NCBI GenBank assembly: GCA_037127255.1
Contig: JBANSL010000004.1
Location: 4,712,001-4,776,000, forward strand
Source: Persicaria tinctoria
Lineage: Eukaryota; Streptophyta; Magnoliopsida; Caryophyllales; Polygonaceae
Direction: 5' to 3'
Length of the DNA stretch: 64,000 nucleotides
The notes beneath the pieces are model-generated. The model made no database searches. It saw only the letters and a list, made by a program, of their open reading frames with translations, and had not been told where the DNA came from. The translations under genes were made by a program, and so were the position numbers. Within the stretch, counting starts at the first letter, position 1; each line of letters begins with the position of its first letter. Positions 57,701-64,000 of the stretch are shown in pieces.

Positions 57701-60700
57701 TGGAGGTATAATAGATGCAAGAGACAATATGAACAAACTAATGCGAAATATGCAAAGTAAATGTTCAATTAGAAATAAGAATAGGTGAATATTACAAAAA
57801 CAGAACAAATTAGAATATACCATGGTAATGAGATAAAACAAAAGGTAATTAGTAGTAATACGCTAAATTTGAATTGAGGAAATAATAATGGGAAAATTAG
57901 ACGAAAATAAAATGAGTATATTATGATAAATTTGAATGTTAACATTATAAGTAACATGAGAGATGGAAGAGGATATATATAATAAAAATACACAACCCCA
58001 TTTGTGGTAAAATTAGAAAATTTAATTAAAACATAAAAGAGTACCTGGCATCGCAGAAATTCTGTATTTCGTCAATCTCTTGTCCATCTTGATCATCATT
58101 GGATATCGTTGCCATGATTCGATCATCGCCCTTGCTAATGTACTTGAATAAATACTTTATTGACCTCGACTGATTGCACCATTCAACATTGATGTGTGCT
58201 TGATATTTGAGTAGGAGTGCTGGATTATAAGGAACAACAAATCTGTTGTCCAGCTCATGTTTACCCTTCTTAACCGTTAACCCGGTGTTTGATCTCCTTT
58301 ATAAGGGATACCCATCATCATCAAATGTGGTTCTTTCAACATACCCTTTGGGAAAATATTTGGTGCAAGCTCCTTGCTGCATGCACGGGGATCGAGAATT
58401 ATGCTTTCCGCAAGGGCCGTGCATCATGAAACTACTGACCGCGGCATACAAATCTGGATTGCGCTGTGGATCGGGGATTTCTGCAGAAATGACTCTATCG
58501 ATATCATCTGAAGTAGACAACTTATCATCCTTCTCTAGCCACAAAACAATGTGAGCATGGGGCAACCCACGTTTTTGAAACTCAATGGTATATACAACTG
58601 CAAAAGGGGAAAAACAGAGAATTACATAAAATGGAGTAAAGTTAGAAAGATAGGCACTATGCGGAGAATAAGCACAACAGACGTTCAAGAGGCAGAAAAT
58701 ATTTGTTAGGTAGCATGCAATTTTTTGTATAAGAAATATCATATAAATAAATAATAAGTAAAAAAAAAACGTGAAAACCATATAAGGACATGGGTATACG
58801 AAAGGAAGGAAAAGGGTGACATACGCGATTGACAACGCCCGAAGATGTTATTGAATCTCAAGTCTCTTATGAGCTCATGCAGTTTGATACTGAAGAGTCT
58901 GCGGGAGAAATCAAATATCTCTTCGGTTCGAACACCAAGGAATTGAGATAAACGTAGGATTTCTGGCCACTTTGAATTGCAAGTGAAGGTAATGAAGAGA
59001 TCAGGATGACCATAATACTTGCAGATGGCCATAGCATCTTGATAGTTTTGCAACATATACCTAGGCCCACCAGTAAAAGAGGATGGCAAGAGAATACGCT
59101 TTCCCGCAGAAGCAGGTTCGGTGCTTCCTTTAGCAGCTGCAGCAGTAAGATTCAAATAAGTGTCCGACCGTAAATCTTCCTGATGAAACCGAAAGTACTT
59201 CAACCGAGAAGATTCGATCATAGTATAAGCGTCAACTACTAACTGTTGGAACCACTTCTCAGCGAACAGATACAGGGCTTGCTCTGTTAGCCTGTGCTGG
59301 AATCTATAAGCAAAAAACTCCCTCAAAGTCAGCTTGGTTGTCTTGTTGGTCCCATCAATATCACGATGCTCAATCTCAATCGTGTAACCATCTTCAACAT
59401 ATGGAAATAGCAACGGATATTGAAGAGCAAGATAAGAAGGATGTAGCTCAGTAATACGTTGTAGTTGACCGGTCCGTGTCTCAATAACAATATCTCTTCC
59501 ACCATTTTAAGAACTCCCATCATCGAAAATAATAGCTGCAACTTCAGAGGTAGTCGGAAGATTGTATCTCCTGCCATCGCGCCCTCTCCTACCCAATAGC
59601 TTCAGCTTGAGAGTGGAAGAAATGCCATCTACAAACCTATCTCTAGCCATTCGAAATGATTGAGCTAGTGGGTTATGCTCATCAAGCATATTCTTCAAAT
59701 CACGCACAAGAGATTCATCAAATTCCTCACCCGCACTTGTCCTGCGTGAGCATTAAAAGGACTTGTGATATAGTTCGTAACCACTTATAAGAAATCACAA
59801 TTGAAAAAGGGAAAACCCCAAACCTGGCTGCACTCATGCGATTTGATTCCTCATTATGGGTATCGTATATATACAACTGCGAGAATTTAGGAGAATCTTC
59901 GTCCACTGGCACAAGACTTCCTATCATATGAATATTTTGGCCCTGTATACGATAGACGTAAGGCCCATGACCAGGAGGAGGTGAAAACTTCGCACCCATC
60001 GATGTGAATGCAAACATGTTGTTGTAGTTCCGAATATACTCGAAGAAATTTCTACTCCTTGGGTCAACACGTGAAAATATATCTCTTAATAAGGTTGGTG
60101 GATCTTTAACCCTTGGAAGTTGAACCTTTCCATTTGAACAACACAAACTGAAAGTTGGATTAGTCGGATTATAGGACTTAATACTCCGTTCCTCATACCA
60201 CATCATCGCATTGCAATAAGCACAATTCCAGGAGGGAAGGCCAATATCATGATACCCTACAGAATAGGAAAAAATGGAATCAAATATAACCGAGAGATTA
60301 TTTATCGTTGTGGAAATAAAATTAAAGAATAATTGAATGGATGATGGCTGAATACATATTGATGAACTATTTCGATCAAAAAACACAGTTATGAAACATA
60401 AGAAAAGGGAATAAAAAGGAACAAACTAATTGAAATATAACCGAGATTATAGAATCGATAGGTAAACTCCAAGTTAATTGGTCAATGTTGTGAAAAAATG
60501 TGGTGCGTAAATTTGATACCATTAGGCACAACGATGGTAGGGGAATCCAAGCGTAGGGAGTAATTCAACAGAGCGGGAGGAACAACTGCAAATAAAAGAA
60601 CGCATTATCAGTTGATGATTCAATGTATTAGAGATGTAGATATTTTAAAAATAAGGGTGAAATTGAATAAATGAAGCAAATCACCTGTAGATGCGGTCGT

Positions 60701-62015
60701 CGCAGTGGGCGTTACAGAAGTGGCACTTGTAGATGATGGTAAGATGTTATTCCCTGTTAACATTAAACAGGAGGTAACCAAAAAGTTAATAAATAACCCC
60801 TTTCCATTTAAAGGAGCAAGCATTCAATCTCCGTAACCGTAAAACCATCTTAATAAATAATTTTTTATTATAAAAAAAATAATAAGATATTTACGTGAAA
60901 TTATTATGCACCTGTTGAAAGCGTAACCATATATGTGGATATATTAAAGAGAGACAAAGGTAACGGAAAGTCTTGCTTATAATGAAAAGCACATATGCAA
61001 TTAATTAGAACATGGAAAAATATACTTGTAGGAATTAACCAACTTCCCTCCATACACATTTTACATTGCAGAGACCTCCATCTACCTAACATATTACTTA
61101 ATTAAATCTATTAGGTTATATCTGTCCAATTTGTTCTTCACGCAGGACAAGTGAGGCTGATTTTAATGAATCAATGTGGTAAATGGGAAGAACCAGGTGT
61201 GAAAACCAAGTGATTGGCAAGGATTCCTTAGTCAAATGCCCCTAAACGTACATTGATGGGAATAATCCGAATAGAGGAGGAGTAATGAAATACCATATGA
61301 GATTTCACGGATAGGAAGGTTATGACTTCTATCGGAATTTGGGGTAGTCGATCGTCTTTGACCTTGGTTCCGTGATTGACGCTTTAATGCCATTGAAAGT
61401 CGTCAGTTCAATCTAAGCTCTTTCGGAGTAAGACTTTCAACCGTGGTGTCTTTTGTATTCCGCCGACTTGTAGAGGCATGAACGGGTGTAGTGAAACAAA
61501 CTGGACGAATAAACGAAAATGAAGTGTTGGAAAAAAAAGGAATCTATATTATATAATTGAATGTAGATGGAGTACGTTTGAATGAAATGCAAAGGCATAC
61601 CATTAGAGAGGTCTGTCAAAGGGGTCCTCGTACGTTTGGAACTACCGCTAGGCATGTCGGTGATGGAGGTCCTTTTATAATTCGTAGAATCTGGGGTAAT
61701 GCACTTACCACGATCTGTGGAACATATATGTAAATGGAAATCGATTACAGTGAATACAATAGATAACAAAGATAAACATTCCTCGGTGGGGAAAGTTTCG
61801 ATAAGAAGTCGTTTACCGGGTAATTGGTTGCGAGCAGGAAAATCGTTTTCCATTGGCAATTGCGACAATGTGAGGATATATTGGATCGTAAGAGAAGCCG
61901 GATCGGGAGAAATGGGGATGGGACTGATGGGTTGGAAGGGTAGGAAGGGAGCAATATATATAGGAGAATTAATCCACAAATACCAAAATAAAAAAAAAAT
62001 AAAAAAACCATGCAT
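54796..62015 (-). mobile_element. Autonomous-type Helitron
   Basis: The 3' end on the minus strand is a palindromic hairpin CGCGCCATGGCGCG (54809-54822), then CTAG at 54796-54799 and a T flank. Upstream on the same strand lies a Rep/helicase gene with the HUH nuclease and Pif1-like helicase. The 5' TC end is beyond the first coding sequence (about 62015), but I could not place it exactly. Confidence 0.85.
55228..60257 (-). pseudogene. Helitron RepHel protein (HUH nuclease plus Pif1 helicase), two stops
   Basis: The Helitron transposase on the minus strand has several exons. Supported junctions are: exon end near 59825 to start near 59748; end 58825 to start 58597; end 58045 to start 57634; end 56979 to start 56894, all GT-AG. 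The Rep part has the HUH motif in GLPHAHIVLWL (about 58550) and the two-tyrosine motif KYLFKYISKG (about 58150). The helicase part has Walker A GYGGTGKT, Walker B IIWDEAPV, GGDFRQILPV and a terminal INKSQGQS...YVAVSRV. Two in-frame TAA codons cut the Rep part (59507-59509 and 58299-58301), while the helicase exons are open. Earlier N-terminal exons at 60.5-62.0 kb are likely (RTPLTDLSNG at about 61600) but are not fully modelled. Confidence 0.85.
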
Positions 62016-62439
62016 TCAAAAAATTTTGCGGAAGATGTTAGTAAATTAAAATCTTGATAAGTAGTCTAATTATCTAATTAGTTAGGATATACATAAATTA
62101 GATATTGATAAGTAGTCTAGTTATCATATTCTCTAATTAGTTACTAAAATCTTGATAGGTGTGATCGGGAATGGATAAAAACAAATCCACTTACATAAAA
62201 AAAAATTGGCGGGAAGATGTTAAGTTCAATCTATCAAATCTATATATTTATCTCATTTATTTAAGAAAAATTTTGCAAAACAGGCACTTTATTTGGACAT
62301 ATTTGCAAAATAGCCGCGTGTTTGGACAATTTAGCAAAATAGCCGCTATATATACCTAATTCTCAATTTTTTTTTCATTTTTTTTTTTCTAATCGCCCCC
62401 AATCCCGTCTCTTCAATCTCTCTCTCCCCGCGCGCCCAT
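62016..62439. other. AT-rich, small local duplications
   Basis: No gene is seen. ATCTTGATA(A/G)GT... (about 62050, 62150) and TTGCAAAATAGCCGC-like words (about 62303 and 62333) are repeated. Confidence 0.45.
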
Positions 62440-62607
62440 GGCGATGGAGCCCTCGATCCGGCCAGATGCGCCACCGGTGGCTCTTCCTCCCCCCGCTCTT
62501 CCTCTGGCGCCACCGGTTAGTGGCCAGATGCGCCACTGCCTCTCGTCTCCACTGTCAGATGCGCCACTGTCGGCGTCGATTTCATCAAAAGCAACTGTTG
62601 GAGGGTA
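62440..62607 (+). other. Short GC-rich open frame, uncertain
   Basis: An ATG after a pyrimidine-rich leader (CTTCAATCTCTCTCTCCCC) opens about 56 codons rich in Pro, Ala and Ser, with AGATGCGCCAC(C/T) repeated three times. There is no known domain. It may be transposon or promoter sequence rather than a gene. Confidence 0.2.
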
Positions 62608-62888
62608 AATTTTCAAAATTTTGAAATATTAGCCATTTCATATTAGATTAATCATATACTAAATTGTGATTAATTTAATTGACATCCATTATTAAAATGG
62701 AAGAATGAGTTGTCAAGAATGGCTAAATACACTTATGAGATTATTCATCATAAAATATCAAGTACAGTACAAGGTGTGTTACATCTCAAATGTACAACTA
62801 CAAGCTCATAAGTTAAAAAATATGGTACAGTAGCTGAGTATGCGCATGGGCATCTCACCGGTTTCTTATTAGCAACACTCGTCAAGAT

Positions 62889-62968
62889 CACAGGTTCAGC
62901 GGCCTTGACGGAAGTCTCTTCTTCAGAATCAAATGTCCTGGTTCAAGCCCTTGCAGATAATTTTCAGC
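62889..62968 (-). other. Possible terminal exon of an off-window gene
   Basis: After an acceptor-like TATATTTGCAG, the minus strand has 26 open codons (ENYLQGLEPGHLIL...) and a TGA. I do not recognise the product and see no matching upstream exon, so this is weak. Confidence 0.2.
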
Positions 62969-63487
62969 TGCAAATATAAGTTGAGAATGATTAAAATCAA
63001 AACTAATGCAAGGTTTATAGGATTGGACCTTAATGCATGAGGCTTGAAGTTAGAAATTAATGAAGTGAGAGCTGAAATGCCTTAGCCCAGCCCAAGTAAA
63101 ACAATTGGACAGTCATTGTTTCGAAAAAAGAGGCAGGAAATTGAAAATCAATAAAAAAAAGCAAAACTGCTCTTATATGCAGTTGAAAAGAACTGTACAG
63201 CAGTTTAAAGAAAACTGTACATCAATTCAGAAGAAACTGTACAAAGAGGGAAAGTGGGGGAGTGGGTTGAGGCTAGGTAACTGCTTCCATTACTCCCTAT
63301 AAAAAAGCTAAGGTGGGGCATCAGATGTTTTTTTTCCTGGACACAGAGAGAGCGAAAGAAAAAAAAAGAAAGCATTCTGAATCCACACACGCAGCAAGCA
63401 AAGAAAAGCAATACAAACTCCATCAAAAGTTTCTTCAGCAACAACAGGAAAGAAGAAATTAAGGTAGTTTCAATGGGTTCCAAGATC

Positions 63488-63675
63488 CCCCTATGCAAAA
63501 GGATATAGCTTTGTACAGTTATATTGTTTTTAGCATATGGTCTGGATTTTGCCACCACAAAACTATCCTTAAACAGGTCAAAATGCTGCTGAAATGTTGC
63601 CAAATAGATTCTCAGAACCCTCCTATGCAAAACGATATAGCTTTGTACAGTTATATTTGTTTTAAGCATATGGTA
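63488..63675. repeat. Duplicated about 53-bp segment
   Basis: CCTATGCAAAA(G/C)GATATAGC and the following TTTGTACAGTTATATTG-like sequence occur at about 63490 and 63623, about 133 bp apart. The surrounding 62.6-64.0 kb has no supported gene. Confidence 0.8.
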
Positions 63676-64000
63676 TGGGTTTTGGAATCTCAAAATCGCC
63701 TAAACTATGGCGAAACTATGGCAAAATTTCTGCTAAAATCAGTCCTATCTAAGCAAACAAAGGAAGGCAACATTGGTTCTCCATAAGATTCATCAAAATG
63801 CTGAGCAAGAGACCAAAAGGAAAAAAAATTACTTTCTGCAGTCCCAAGTGAACACAACACCCAAACAAACAAAAATTAAGTGTTCATAAAAAATCATCCG
63901 AATCTGTAACTCATTCAAGCCAACTGTGATGAACACTAAATCAGTCCAAGACTAAACTGGGTAAACAATCCTTAAGAAATCAAGGAGGTTAAATCAATTC

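Noticed and set aside
63205..63693. 162-codon minus-strand frame
   Set aside because: It spans the duplicated 53-bp segment and A/T-rich runs, and its composition (F, L, H rich) has no domain.

Overview
This window is nuclear DNA from a flowering plant, most likely a eudicot. The evidence is intron-rich conserved plant genes, AT-rich intergenic DNA, and a dense load of plant-type transposons: Athila/Tat-like Ty3-gypsy, Ty1-copia, Helitron, hAT, CACTA, LINE and SINE. There is no organellar or bacterial gene organisation. The species cannot be named from the sequence alone.

Five host genes look intact. They are a DUF538 secreted protein (10465-10953, +), an 11-exon PP2A catalytic subunit (15446-18995, +), a single-exon polyamine/amino-acid permease of the PUT/LAT family (34149-35597, -), a single-exon CRINKLY4-related receptor kinase (39197-41536, +), and a three-exon predicted plastid membrane protein (41839-44052, -), which lies tail-to-tail with the kinase. 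They are unrelated housekeeping or signalling genes separated by transposon debris, with no sign of a cluster.

Repeat layout, left to right. 1-8817: an Athila-like element on the minus strand that keeps gag and protease, has lost RT, RNase H and the integrase core, and continues past its 3' LTR into a second PBS and gag, so the array is LTR-internal-LTR-internal. 8818-10140: a CACTA end and a LINE remnant. 11.6-14.8 kb: a 3-bp-TSD DNA element, a hAT transposase remnant and a 1-kb inverted-repeat element. 21.3 kb: a 19-bp minisatellite. 24.2-25.8 kb: a hAT element inside another hAT element, both target duplications intact. 26.45 kb: a young LINE with a 47-nt poly(A) tail. 27.1-33.3 kb: a hAT element split 2 bp from its end by an LTR sequence that itself carries a second LTR. 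33.8 kb: a SINE just downstream of the permease. 36.6-38.9 kb: copia and hAT remnants and small elements.

44.7-62 kb is Helitron territory. One minus-oriented Helitron 3' end lies at 44691. An autonomous-type RepHel Helitron on the same strand ends at 54796. Between them are a young copia element with near-identical LTRs but four in-frame stops (46188-51482) and three degraded fragments of unrelated genes: neutral invertase, a Yip1-family protein and an HSP70/HSP110-type chaperone. The chaperone fragment is split by an RTE-type LINE. This chimeric stretch is the best candidate for Helitron gene capture. I see no convincing new host defence or metabolic system; the novelty here is in the transposons.
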